From assembly GCA_964540725.1 (NCBI GenBank), contig CAZINU010000002.1, positions 62,001 to 126,000 on the forward strand: a stretch of DNA of 64,000 bases, in the 5' to 3' direction. This DNA comes from JANJWP01 sp964540725 (GTDB taxonomy: Bacteria > Patescibacteriota > Gracilibacteria > BD1-5 > UBA2023). Position numbers and translations under genes: made by a program. Every line of letters starts with the position of its first letter. The stretch's first letter is position 1. The notes under the pieces are model-generated. The model ran no database searches and had not been told where the DNA came from. It was given only the letters and a program-made list of their open reading frames with translations. Positions 38,978-48,759 of the stretch are shown piece by piece.

Positions 38978-39901
38978 ATGAACCATCCGATCGACCGGCT
39001 CGTTCCGGATTCCGACCTCGTCGTAGGCAGCCCGCTCCAAACCGAACTGACGGAGCGCGCTCGCGAACGTTTCCATGCCGTAAAAACGTTGTACCGCGTG
39101 GTCCGCGAGGATTGCGACCGCGATTTTCGAATGCGGAGCTCCCGGGGCGAACTGGGAGCCCGGGAAGAACTCCGTTCCGGGCAATATCCTCTCGGATGCT
39201 GCGACGTCATCATGGGGCACGTATTCCATCGGGTCGATCGAGTCCTCCGGTCCTCCTCGGAACTTCTTCCGGAAGGCATGGTCCATAAAACGGTGTACGG
39301 CATTCTTTGAGGCCGGTCCTTTCAGAACGCGGTACAGTACGGGGATTACCTCGTCGACATCGCGTCGGATTCCCTCGGGAACGGGAATTCGGAAAAGGTT
39401 TCGTTCGTCCGGACACCGGACGCGCCGTTCGAAAATTTCGACGCCTACGACCGGTATGTCGACGTACTTTGATCGTACTGGGAAAGCAACGTGACGCCGA
39501 ACGTGTTTTTTCCGGAACTCGCTCCCATGTTTCCGTTCATCGTAATCGACCCGCTCGGGAACAGCCGGTTCGATACCAACCATTTTTCCATCGTGCGAAA
39601 GGAATTCCACGAAGGTTTCCCGCGGGCCCGGGAGTTTTTTCGGAACGTCTCGGGTCCGGAAAAGAACTCGGTGAGCGAGGCGGTTCTCGGGTACTTCCGT
39701 TCCATTGCCCGGAAATATCCGGACATGCCGATTCTTCGGGTATCCGACGACCCCGCGGACGCTCTTTCCACAATCGATCGGCTCGAATCGGTCGACGACC
39801 CCGAAACTTTGGAAACCCGGATTCACGAAATGGGATCCGCGGCCATGCACGTGCTGAACTTCGAGTTCCGGAAACTCTGGAAGACGGGGGTTCCGGCATA
39901 A
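38978..39901 (+). CDS. hypothetical 307-aa protein (two in-frame UGA)
   Basis: Reading UGA at 39308 and 39470 (residues 111 and 165) as glycine yields a continuous 307-aa soluble protein ending in TAA. It has no signal peptide or membrane segment, and I recognise no domain. The region PFIVIDPLGNSRFDTNHFS and the helix-rich tail (VSEAVLGYFRSIARKYPD) look like an alpha/beta fold. Its TAA overlaps the ATG of the next gene (TAATG), so the two are translationally coupled. Function unknown. Confidence 0.7.
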
Positions 39902-40140
39902 TGCCGACTCCCCAAAAAAATCCGTCCGTCACCCCTTCCGCCGTGAACCCTAAAAACGAGAACGCCCATCACTATTGGAACCACCAGTTGCACCGAATCA
40001 AGGTGGAAGTGGAAAGGCTTCATTTGGCCATCGACCAATGAGACCGTCAGGCCAGTTTCGAAATCATCCAAACCATCGACGGAACGCTCCAACGGCTTCG
40101 ATCCTCGCTTCGGGAAAACATGGATCCTCCGAAGAAGTAG
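39901..40140 (+). CDS. hypothetical 79-aa helical protein (one UGA)
   Basis: This small gene starts inside the stop codon of the preceding gene (TAATG) and ends with TAG. A UGA at 40039 (residue 47) is glycine. The product has a proline-rich N-terminus and two helices (HQLHRIKVEVERLHLAID and FEIIQTIDGTLQRLRSSL) that could form a helical hairpin or pair with the 307-aa protein. A strong terminator follows. Function unknown. Confidence 0.65.
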
Positions 40141-40174
40141 GTTTTTGGGCGGGGGCCTAAAATACCAGCACATA

Positions 40175-40211
40175 AACGGCGGGATTGTCAGCGTTCAATC
40201 CCGCCGTTTTT
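40175..40211 (+). terminator. terminator of the 307-aa/79-aa operon
   Basis: A perfect 13-bp stem, AACGGCGGGATTG (40175-40187) with its complement at 40196-40208, is followed by a T run. Confidence 0.92.
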
Positions 40212-40275
40212 CAGAAATCTTTCACTTTTCGGAGTACGATTCCCAATCGCAGGTATTCTTTCATTCGAAACGCCT

Positions 40276-40689
40276 ATGGAAACCGTCGTCCGAAGCGGGC
40301 TTCCCAAGCCCGCGAACCCGGCCCCCGCGCTTTGTCGTCGCGAAACGCTCGTTCGGCAAATCATGGATATCTTGGATGGGTGTTCACACCGGAACGCCCC
40401 GGTCTCTCCGCATTCGTTCCAATGTATCGGTACGGAAGAGCTCGCCCGGCTCCATGATTTTCTCACCGAAAAACCCCGTACGCCCGATTTTTCGGAAAAC
40501 CGCCCGCCCTGCCCCGTCGTCACCCCGCGTCATGGAAGCTTGGCGCGCGGCGACTATAAAAGGGCGATGGCGTCGTACATTTCCCGGTGGGGATACCGGT
40601 TTCCGAACGTTCTGGCCGTCGCCGCGTCCGTATTCGAAGCCGTCGCGAACCGCTTGGAGCGCACTTCGTTCGGAACGTCCGGGCGATAG
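40276..40689 (+). CDS. hypothetical 137-aa protein
   Basis: A soluble protein with a helical N-terminal part (ETLVRQIMDILDG), a proline-rich middle and a helical C-terminus (YISRWGYRFPNVLAVAASVFEAVANR). No motif, signal or membrane helix is recognisable. Stop TAG; no UGA. It precedes the L,D-transpeptidase gene by 73 bp on the same strand and may be co-transcribed with it. Function unknown. Confidence 0.55.
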   Translation: METVVRSGLPKPANPAPALCRRETLVRQIMDILDGCSHRNAPVSPHSFQCIGTEELARLHDFLTEKPRTPDFSENRPPCPVVTPRHGSLARGDYKRAMASYISRWGYRFPNVLAVAASVFEAVANRLERTSFGTSGR

Positions 40690-40762
40690 GGGTGCGAAAA
40701 TCCGCTTGCTTTTTTTCGGGGGAGCGTACCATCTCGGGAGTTGACCGAACGTCGATTTTCCA

Positions 40763-41722
40763 ATGGATCAAAAATTCCCCACGCTCCCCGTCGCGACCCT
40801 CGCCTCGTTTCTAGCGGTTTCTTCTCCCCAGGTTTCCGCGATGGACCCGGTACGAACGATTTTGGACGCGCGCAACCGTACGGTGGAACGGTTCGAACGA
40901 ACGTGTTCCGTTCCGGAGCTTCGGAATGCCTGCCATTCCCTCGAGCTTCGGAGATTGTTCGACGAGCTTGCGGGGAGCGACCCCGCCGCCGTTTCGTTGG
41001 ATGCCGAAACCGCGGAATCCCATCGGCTCGATTTGGATCGCCGCCTCCGGTCGGAGTGCGTTTCGCGAACGTGCGACCTATCGCGCCCCCAGATCGTCTC
41101 GTACGTCGACGTCGGAAAGAACGGGCAGATTTTGTCCGTTTGGTTCCACGATCCATCCCGTCCCGCCGAACGCTACGTTCTCATAGGGGCGAGCCGAGTC
41201 TCTACCGGATACCCCGATCCGAAGCCCCGAAATCCTCCCACCGAAACCAAGTTCGCCACCGGAACGGGCGTTTTTACGACCGATCCGAACGCGACCGGAG
41301 TGATCGGATACCGTGCCGAAGGTACGAAGAACTCGAAGGGCATCCGCGGATTCGGAGAGCGCGGGAACCGGGTGTACGACGTCGGACCGATGAAGACTAA
41401 GCGGGCATGGGACGGTTCGGACATGACCATCCGGTTCATGATCCATTCGACCGACCCGGTTCTCGAATCGAAATTCGGCGAACGCGCTTCGCAAGGGTGT
41501 CTGAGAATTCCGAAGACCGTCAACCGGTTTTTCGAGTTTTCCGGAGCGTTCGACGCCGGGTACGCCCCGGTTATCCAATCGAAAACCCGAACCGCTATCG
41601 GTCGCGCGGCCGCTGGACTCCTCGGGGCGGACGCCCGATTCCATCCGTTCTCGGGAAGCCTGCTCGTGATAGGGAATTCCGACGATTCCGCCCCCGCAGC
41701 GACGGTCGCGTCTTCCCGATAA
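40763..41722 (+). CDS. exported L,D-transpeptidase (YkuD family)
   Basis: The 319-aa protein has an N-terminal signal-like segment (LPVATLASFLAVSSPQVSA). The YkuD catalytic motif is present: His in RFMIHSTDP, then, 15 residues on, SQGCLRIP with the nucleophile Cys and the Arg. The SHGC consensus is SQGC here, a substitution known in the family. These enzymes make 3-3 cross-links in peptidoglycan or anchor proteins to it, outside the cytoplasmic membrane. A TTGACC lies about 20 bp upstream but without a good -10, so the promoter is unclear. Stop TAA. The C-terminal 50 residues are low complexity. Confidence 0.8.
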   Translation: MDQKFPTLPVATLASFLAVSSPQVSAMDPVRTILDARNRTVERFERTCSVPELRNACHSLELRRLFDELAGSDPAAVSLDAETAESHRLDLDRRLRSECVSRTCDLSRPQIVSYVDVGKNGQILSVWFHDPSRPAERYVLIGASRVSTGYPDPKPRNPPTETKFATGTGVFTTDPNATGVIGYRAEGTKNSKGIRGFGERGNRVYDVGPMKTKRAWDGSDMTIRFMIHSTDPVLESKFGERASQGCLRIPKTVNRFFEFSGAFDAGYAPVIQSKTRTAIGRAAAGLLGADARFHPFSGSLLVIGNSDDSAPAATVASSR

Positions 41723-41738
41723 CGCCCGCCGCTTTTCC

Positions 41739-41766
41739 TTGCCCTCGCGGACGAAACCCGTATAGT
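41739..41766 (+). promoter_or_regulatory. promoter of the 466-aa membrane protein
   Basis: TTGCCC (41739-41744) and TATAGT (41761-41766) are 16 bp apart; the start site would lie about 24 nt before the GTG at 41797. Confidence 0.65.
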
Positions 41767-41796
41767 TCGCGGGCAATATCCGTTTTTCCACCGTCC

Positions 41797-43197
41797 GTGC
41801 GCGCCGCCCTTTCCGCATACGCTGCCGATCTCCGGGGCATGTCCCGGGATTTCTTCCTTCCCTATCGCCACTTCGTCCATTGGAACGTTTCGAAGGCGGC
41901 CATCTTCCTTTCCGTCCTCGCGACCGGAACCCTCGCTTCGCTTCCGTTCGGCCTCGCCATTTTGGCCGTCGTCTGGTACGTCCGGTCGTACCCGTCGGGC
42001 GAGGCGACCCGTTCGGTTCTTTCCGGAACGGCCGATTCCCTGGGGGTTTTCCAAGTCGCCGCGCTCGAGAATTTCTGGCCGCTGACCCTCGCGACCCTCT
42101 TCCTCATCGGCATCGTCACCGTATATTCGTTCTTCTTCGCGTACGGGTACTACCTTCTCGCGAATTCGTACCGGTCGTACCTCGGGGGGGGCGAGCTCCC
42201 CATCCGTTCCATCGGGTATTTCGATCGCCGACGGATCGGAAAATTCCTCGCCGTCGCCGCGTGGACCTCGCTCTTCGTCGGAATTCCCGCCGTCGTCGGC
42301 CTTGTCGCCTTCCTCGGCCTCGTCCTCTTCGTCGCGTATTCGGGATACGCCGAAAGCGCCGGAGCGAACGACGTCGTCGGCGCGCTCGTCGCGTTCGTTC
42401 TCGGAACTTCCGGAGCGGCGACCCTCTTCGTCGCCTTCCGCACCGGTTTTTCCGGATTTTTCCTCCTTTCCGACGACCGCCCGGGCGTTCCGGCTCGGGA
42501 ATACGTATCGAAGAGCGTCGCCGCTACGAAGTCGAAATTTTGGAAGGTCGCCTTTCGCCTCCTCCCCTTCGCCTTCGTCCTCGCCTTCGTCACCGGTTTG
42601 CTCTCCGGCGTCGAATCGTCGTGGAAGGAGTCCCGCGTTTACGAATCCGCGGTCTTGGCCCGTTCGGAAGCCGGCGGCGCGTATGCCGACGATGCCGCGT
42701 TCCTGAAGGAGCGGCTTTCCGACTACCTCGAACCGGGCGACCTTCGCGACGTCGTTGACGTCTTCGCGTCCCACGAAGGCGTAAAAACCGGCATCGATCG
42801 GGAATTCTTCCGGACCGTCGCGCCGTATCTCGACCTCTCGGAATTCGACCCGAACGGCGCCGCGTACGAAACGGCGTTCAACGTCGTCTCGTTCCTCCTT
42901 CTCGAGGGCGCGTTCCTCATGGTCCTCCTTTCCGCCCATGCGCGGTTCGTCGCTCCCGAAGGAGCGTCGTCCGCCGACGCCCCGAACGCCCCCGCCGCGA
43001 CTCCGAAGCGCCAACGCGTTCCGAAAGCGGCCGAAGCGAACGCCTCGTCGGGAAAGGCTTCCGGCGGAAACGGCGCGAAGGTTCCGGCCGCAAGGAGGCC
43101 GGCCGCTTCGAAGGCGGAAAAAACCCCGGCGAAGAGTCCGGGCGCGAAAACCGCCGTTCGAAAGAGCCCCGGCGCTTCCAAGACTGAAAAAAAGTAG
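41797..43197 (+). CDS. multi-pass membrane protein with Lys/Ala/Pro-rich tail
   Basis: The 466-aa protein has about six hydrophobic segments spread over residues 30-390, including AAIFLSVLATGTLASLPFGL, TLATLFLIGIVTVYSFFFAY and FLAVAAWTSLFVGIPAVVGL, and a soluble stretch between the fifth and sixth. The last 75 residues are a low-complexity, basic tail (repeated KSPGA/KTPAK-like units) that probably lies in the cytoplasm. No transporter signature is visible. The GTG at 41797 was chosen because it lies just downstream of the predicted transcript start and is followed by plausible protein; the ATG at 41839 is an alternative. Stop TAG. Confidence 0.65.
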   Translation: MRAALSAYAADLRGMSRDFFLPYRHFVHWNVSKAAIFLSVLATGTLASLPFGLAILAVVWYVRSYPSGEATRSVLSGTADSLGVFQVAALENFWPLTLATLFLIGIVTVYSFFFAYGYYLLANSYRSYLGGGELPIRSIGYFDRRRIGKFLAVAAWTSLFVGIPAVVGLVAFLGLVLFVAYSGYAESAGANDVVGALVAFVLGTSGAATLFVAFRTGFSGFFLLSDDRPGVPAREYVSKSVAATKSKFWKVAFRLLPFAFVLAFVTGLLSGVESSWKESRVYESAVLARSEAGGAYADDAAFLKERLSDYLEPGDLRDVVDVFASHEGVKTGIDREFFRTVAPYLDLSEFDPNGAAYETAFNVVSFLLLEGAFLMVLLSAHARFVAPEGASSADAPNAPAATPKRQRVPKAAEANASSGKASGGNGAKVPAARRPAASKAEKTPAKSPGAKTAVRKSPGASKTEKK

Positions 43198-43231
43198 TTC
43201 AAAACCCCTCCGCTTGCGGAGGGGTTTTGAA
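43198..43231. terminator. bidirectional terminator
   Basis: AAAACCCCTCCGC (43201-43213) and GCGGAGGGGTTTT (43216-43228) form a near-perfect stem with A and T runs on both sides between convergent genes. Confidence 0.95.
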
Positions 43232-43272
43232 CGTCTAGCCTTCGTATTCGGTCTCGGGGAAACGCGGACGAC

Positions 43273-45714
43273 CTACTTCCAAAGCGTTTCGCTCGTCGGC
43301 GCGTAACCCTTGGAGATGGAACTTCCGATCATTTTGACGTTGGAGAGCGTGTAGAGCACGTCGTCCAGGTAGAGATTCCGGAGTACGAACGAATCGTTGT
43401 AGTTCCAGAGACGGGAAGCGAAGTATTCCCCGTCGGTCGCGTCGGCGTAGCAGTAGCTCGGAACGTAGGTCGAGGTCGGCGGGCAGTATTCGCCTCCGGT
43501 GACGAGCTTCTTGCAGACCGGCGTTTCCGGTTTCGCGTAGGTGGCGCACTCTTTCTGTCGTTCGGCGGCGATGTCGCCCTTTTCGATGTGGCTGATCCGC
43601 ATTTCTTCGGAGATTCCCGCGGGCGTGATCTTGAGGGCGACGGTTCCCTGGAACGCGTCCGGATACCGGTACGGTTCGGTCGGATCGGTCGATTTTTCCA
43701 TGATCGTAACCGGCAGGAAGAGGAGGTTCTTCTTGGCGTACCAGGTGAAGAGGCGGGGATTGTAGAGCGCTTCGCTCGAAGATCCGGCGCCGCCGAGCAC
43801 GAGGCTCGAAAGTTTTTTCGGATTCTTTACGTCGGAAACGTCGTAGAGGTCGACCTTGATGCCGCCGTTCTGTACGCCGCCCCACTTGTTCGTGAAGGTA
43901 TCGTAGCCGAGCCCGATGAGCTTTCCGGGTTCGTACGGGTGGAGGTAGAGCGAGTAGCCCGGCATGACGAGTTCGCCCTCGATTTTCGGATTCTTCGGGT
44001 CGGCGAGATCGATGACGAAGAGCGGGTCGGTCTGTTCGAACGTGACGAGGTAGAGCTTGTCGCCGATGAACCGCGACGACCGGAAGGTTTCGCCCGGGGC
44101 GACGTTCTTCACGGTTCAAAGCGATTTCATCGAGGCGTCGAGCACGGATACGCGGGTCGACGTTTTTTCGCCGGTTTCGCTCGTGACGATCCGGAAATTG
44201 CCGGAGGCGTCTTCGTCCATCGAGTACTGGTTCAGCGGGGTTCCCGGAATGACGCCGGTCGCGACGTATTTGACGGAGGTTCCGCTTAAGGAGAGCCTAT
44301 GGGCGACCGTTTGGTTGCCGGCGCCCCAGAACGGGAGGATGCAGCGGGCGAAGGGCGGGCACTTCCACGGGGAATCGCTGTAGATCTGCGACGTGAGGTA
44401 GAGCGACGAGGGGGTCATCATGATTTCGGCGACGTCCCCGAAGAACACCTGCGTTTTCACGCGCTCGGACGCGTTCTCGAGATTGATGACCGAGAGGGTC
44501 GTGAGCGAGGGGGTAAACGAGTACTTTTCCATGGTCTCGTCGCTCGGAAGCACGTATTCGACCGATTCGCACGAACCGGCGTTTCCGGATTCGAGACGGT
44601 AGTCGTAGAGCTTTCCGTTCTGTCGGAAGTTGGCTTCCCGGTGGGAGACCTTCGAGAGTTCCACCTTCTTCGGAACGACCTTGCCTACCGAGAAGTCCCG
44701 GTCGATCTTCGCGGAATCGAGTTCGAGTTTTTCCGCCCGCATCGGCTTGGCGCCGAGGTAGTACCGGTCGTACGGGAACGAGAAGTGGGCGGTCGAGAGG
44801 AGGTAGAGGTACTTTCCGACGCGCCGGGTCTTCGAGACCGATCCGTCGATTTGGTAGTAGCGTTCGATCTTCGGTGCCGAAGGAACGGCAATGTCGTACA
44901 CGACGACTACCGATTTCTGAGCGCGGTCGTACCAGTAGAAGTGGGGCGACGCGACGTCGGAATATTTTCCCGAGAAGAGGACGAGCTTGCCCGATCCCAC
45001 GTAGATTTCGGGGTTGTAGTACGAATCGGGAACCTTGATCTTCCGAACGATCGAAACGTTCTCCGGATTCCGAACGTCGGCGATATAGATTTTCCGATCC
45101 TTCGAGTTGTAGTAGTAGGCGTATTTTCCGTCGGTTTTGACGATTTCCGATTCGTCGACCCCGGCGATTTGCACGTTGGTTTCGGAATAGTCGGCAGCAC
45201 CGTCGTCGCTATCGCCGCCCATGCCGGCGGGGGCTCCGGCCGTGGGGGCGACCGCCGATTTTTCGATGGCCGCGTCGCTGGTCACGGCGTCTTCCATCAT
45301 GACGCCGCCGCGATACAGGATCGGGTACGGCGAAGGATTTTTGCGGTAGTACCGCTCGATGAAGCCCGAGAGCGTGTCTTCCATGTCGGAGCAGCTCGAG
45401 AACGTTTTGAGCGAGAAATCCGGAGCCGAAACGTCGTTCGCAGTGGCCGTGCCGGTGCCGGTTTCGGCAGGGTCTTCGAGGTCTTCGAGCGACGTATCGT
45501 CTTCGGAATCCAGGCATTTGGGCGTTCCGGATTGGACGCATGCCATCATGGTACACGCGGCGGCGCCGTCGGATCCGACGGAACAGGTATTGCATCCGTC
45601 GTAGTACCGTTCGCACGTGCCGAGGTCGACGCCTCCGACGACGAGGGCGTACGCCGGCACGGTGGCCGCGAGACCCACGAGGAGGCCGATGCCTCCGAAA
45701 AGGGCGCGTTTCAT
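43273..45714 (-). CDS. secreted beta-propeller protein (PF09826-type)
   Basis: The 813-aa protein has a signal peptide (MKRALFGGIGLLVGLAATVP followed by AYA), a Cys-containing N-terminal stretch, then a beta-propeller. The start of the propeller, TNVQIAGVDESEIVKTDGKYAYY followed by blades with IYIADVRNPENVSIV, fits the family of secreted beta-propeller-domain proteins. One UGA (44116-44118, residue 533) is glycine; without it the last third (VKNVAPGETFRSSRFIGDKLYLVTF and onward) is cut off. Stop TAG. The start ATG at 45714 is fixed by the signal peptide and by the promoter 29 bp upstream. Such proteins are extracellular; ligand unknown. Confidence 0.85.
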
Positions 45715-45742
45715 AGGAAGGGGGGATAGGGGATACGGGGGA

Positions 45743-45770
45743 ATGATAGGAGGGATTCGCCCGGAGTCAA
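45743..45770 (-). promoter_or_regulatory. promoter of the beta-propeller gene
   Basis: Minus strand TTGACT (45765-45770) and TATCAT (45743-45748) with a 16-bp spacer; the leader is about 25 nt. Confidence 0.7.
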
Positions 45771-45915
45771 ACCCTTGGAAGGAAAGGGACGCTGCCGCCC
45801 TTCTCCCGAAGGCATACGAAGGTCCGATTCCGGGCTCTCCGGACATTCAGACGCGCGCCCTTCGAAAAGGTGACGAAAATCTTTCTGGAAATTTTCGCGA
45901 AAGGCCGAAAAACCG

Positions 45916-45943
45916 TTTGACAAAAAGGTTCCGGTACGTATTT
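45916..45943 (+). promoter_or_regulatory. promoter of the 138-aa gene
   Basis: TTGACA (45916-45921) and TATTTT (45938-45943) are 16 bp apart. The leader (about 65 nt) carries AGGAG (46004-46008), 7 bp before ATG. Confidence 0.65.
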
Positions 45944-46015
45944 TCCGAAAATCCTTTTCCGTATTCCGGAATGGGCCGATTCCAAAAACCGAAACACACA
46001 CGAAGGAGATTTGCC

Positions 46016-46432
46016 ATGTGCACCGTCACGTGCCTCGAGTCCGTTACCAAGGGGGAAACCGTTACCCGGAACCAAGCCGTCGAAGCGCTCAAACGCGCGC
46101 TCCGTCCGCACGGAATCCGCGTGGATCTGACCCGGGTGTTCTCCACTCCCGGAAAATGGCGGGAGCTCCTCGCCATCTACTTCGAGTCGTCATCCGAGCC
46201 GGGCTCTCGGAAGTGCTGGTTCGCTCCCAAGCCGGACTTTGCCGACCGGGTGGCCGACGTCGCGCTTCTGGAAGGCTTCCACCTGTTGCCCCCGAAGACG
46301 GTTCCGTCCGACGTCGCGGGCGGACTGTCCGTCACTGAAACGGGCAACCCCCAGGATTCTCCGCAGGAGGAATCCGCAACCCCCGATCCGGTCTTCGCAC
46401 GGGTGTTCGAGGGGTCGCGGTTGCCCGCTTGA
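46016..46432 (+). CDS. unknown 138-aa protein, apparently ending at UGA
   Basis: A soluble protein with an N-terminal Cys-containing MCTVTCLES, a helical domain (RNQAVEALKRALRPHGIRVDL) and an acidic, low-complexity tail. No family recognised. Like the gene at 27746 it has a strong Shine-Dalgarno in the leader AAGGAGATTTGCC-ATG. The TGA at 46430 is followed by a long hairpin (46451-46492) and a strong terminator (46506-46531), with no TAA or TAG in frame before either. If UGA were glycine, translation would run through the terminator into antisense of the convergent RlpA-CAP gene. So UGA is probably a real stop here, against the pattern of the rest of the window. Confidence 0.6.
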   Translation: MCTVTCLESVTKGETVTRNQAVEALKRALRPHGIRVDLTRVFSTPGKWRELLAIYFESSSEPGSRKCWFAPKPDFADRVADVALLEGFHLLPPKTVPSDVAGGLSVTETGNPQDSPQEESATPDPVFARVFEGSRLPA

Positions 46433-46450
46433 ACTCCGAATCTTGAAAAC

Positions 46451-46492
46451 CCGTACGTTCCGGGTGCGCCAGTCGCTGCCCGGAACGTACGG
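46451..46492 (+). other. long perfect hairpin after the 138-aa gene
   Basis: CCGTACGTTCCGGG (46451-46464) pairs perfectly with 46479-46492 around a 14-nt loop. There is no T run; it may protect the 3' end or bind a protein. Confidence 0.7.
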
Positions 46493-46505
46493 TTCTCGAT
46501 TCGAA

Positions 46506-46531
46506 AACGCCCCGTTCGGGGCGTTTTTTTT
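46506..46531 (+). terminator. terminator of the 138-aa gene
   Basis: AACGCCCC (46506-46513) pairs with GGGGCGTT (46518-46525) around GTTC, followed by a long T run. Confidence 0.92.
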
Positions 46532-46582
46532 GATTCCGGCGAGGGGAATCGGCGTTTCCGCCGTTCCCGGAAAGGGGGGCGG

Positions 46583-48748
46583 CTAATCCCCGAATACCTG
46601 CACGTAGTAGGTCGTACCGTCTTTCACGACCGCGGCGGCCCCCATCTTCGTCCAGTCGCCGAGCATGTTCGCCCGGTGTCCGCCCGAAAGCGCGAGGCCG
46701 GCGATGAGAAAATCCACGCCCACGCTCCCGCCCGCGACGTTTTCGCCGATCGATCCCGAAACGGCGATGCCGGCGCGCGAGGCCGTTCCCGAAATTTTCT
46801 GTCCGGAGGAATCGTCGTGCCCGACGTACGCGTGGTCGGCCATGTCGGCCGCCTTGAAGGCGGCGAGGCGGGTAAGCGCGTCGTCCGTCACGATCCGACC
46901 GAGGCCCGCACGGGTTCGGAGGGCGTTGACGTACCGGAGCGACGACGCCGAGACGGCCCCGGCATCGGCCGCGGAAACCTCCTTCGAGGTTCCGTCGTAT
47001 TCGTTCGGAAGGAGCGTCGCGACCGGGGTTCCGTACGTCACGGGGGCGCTGTATGCGGGAAACCCGTTGGAATACATGACTTCGACGACGTACTGGCCGG
47101 TCTGCGAGAGGGGAATTTCGAGAATCCGCGCCGCACCGGGCTTGAGGTATCCGTCCGATCCGACCGTTTCGGAGGGGAACCGGTACGTTTCGACCCCGCC
47201 CGAAGGCAGGATGAGATAGGCGTCGCTCCGCAGGGGCGTCCGGCCCGAAATCGGAGCCGCGACGACGCGGAGCTTCGAACCGTCGAGCGAATGCGAAACC
47301 GGCTCTTTCCGTTCGATTTGGTAGGACGGCGCGAGCGGCATGTCCGCGGAGAATACCCGGACGTCCGACGTGTAGGCGTCCATCGAGAACGGGGTCGACG
47401 ATTTCGCGGCGTCCACGGTAACCGTCACCGGTTTTTCGGGATCGAACCGCGAGGCTTCCGACGGAAGGAACGCCACGTTCCGCATTCCGAGCTTCACGAG
47501 GGGGGGTCTGCCGGGTTGGGAGATCCGGACGGTTTTCAGCGCGTCCGTTCCGAACGCGGAAAGGTCGATGAGGTTCAGGGGGGAAAGGTCGCTCGATTCG
47601 CGCCGCTCGAAGCGGATCCCGGTCGACGTGAACGCCGCGTTCGCGACCCGTTCGGCCCCCTGGAGCGCCGATTCCGAGAGGACGTACAACCGTTCGATCC
47701 GGTCGGTTGAGAATCCCATGCCCGAGGCGACGACAAGCTCGTATTCCCCGACTTCCGAGAGCGGGTATTCGTACGAAAACCGTCCGTCCGCACCGACGCC
47801 GTACGAAAGGGATTCCTTCGCCCCCGAAGGAGCCCTGAGAAAGAGGACGGTATCGGTTTTTCCATCGGTGACGGATCCGCGGACCGAGAGGGTTTCTCCC
47901 GGGAGGTAGGTATTGGGAATGCCGTCGTCCAAGCGGATTCCGAGGTGGGCGAACGCGTCCGGCGAATAGGTCCGTTTGACGTATCCGGAGGGCGTCCAAC
48001 CGAGTTCCGCGACTTTTCCGGACAACTTTCATCGCGAAAGCGGCGCGAGGGCGCGGAACGCGGTCGTCGTGAGATCGGCGATATCCGGGTGCTTCGCGCA
48101 ATTCGGCCGGTCGTTCGCTTTGACGACGACCGATTTTCCTTCCGCCGAAATCTGGAGGAGCCGGCCCAAGGAAACGGTGCAGCGCGCCGCGCTGTACGCG
48201 CTTTGGGTAAACCGGTCGCCCCCGGCGGTTCCGCCGCCTTCGAACGAATCGGCGTAATAGAGGACGTCGGCGTCGACGCCCGGACCGGCGCGGCTTCCCG
48301 AAACGGTCGGCTGGGACGAGGCCGCGGACGTCGCTTGGGGCGACGCGGCGACCGATTGCGAGTCTTGGCGGACCGGCGCGGCGACCGACGTGCGGACGCG
48401 GCTCGAAACGGTCGAGGCAATCAGCTTCGAAAGCGCCGAATAGGCGCGCGAAAGGTCTTTCGCGGCAGCCGTTTTTACGGCTTTCGACTTCGAGGCGGTC
48501 GCCCGATCGAATTTCCGGAACGCCGCGACGAGGTCGGATTCGGCCTTCGCGAGGCGCGAACGTTCGGCGGCGGTGAGATTCGGGATGGCGGCGATTTTTC
48601 CGTTGACGTGGGCGCGGATTTTCGAATACGCCGCCGTGACTTTCGAATTCGAAAACGTCGCGGTTTCGAGCGCCGAGGCAGGAACGGCGGACCAAAGCGA
48701 CGCGACGAGCGCGAGGACGAGGAGGCTCCTTCCGAAAAACGGTCGCAT
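46583..48748 (-). CDS. secreted RlpA-like / CAP-domain cell-wall protein
   Basis: The 721-aa protein has a signal peptide (SLLVLALVASLWSAVPASA), a helical Ala/Lys-rich segment, and then an RlpA-like double-psi beta-barrel: VLYYADSFEGGGTAGGDRF, SAARCTVSLGRLLQI and VVVKANDRP, spanning about residues 160-245. A UGA at 48029 (residue 240) near the end of this domain is glycine. Beta-rich Ig-like domains follow, and the last 135 residues are a CAP/SCP domain of the YkwD type (LRYVNALRTRAGL, HAYVGHDDSSGQ, GENVAGG, HRANMLG). Stop TAG. RlpA acts on peptidoglycan in other bacteria; CAP domains occur in secreted proteins. The combination suggests a cell-envelope or contact role; that is inference. Confidence 0.85.
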
Positions 48749-48759
48749 GCGGGGGAAAT

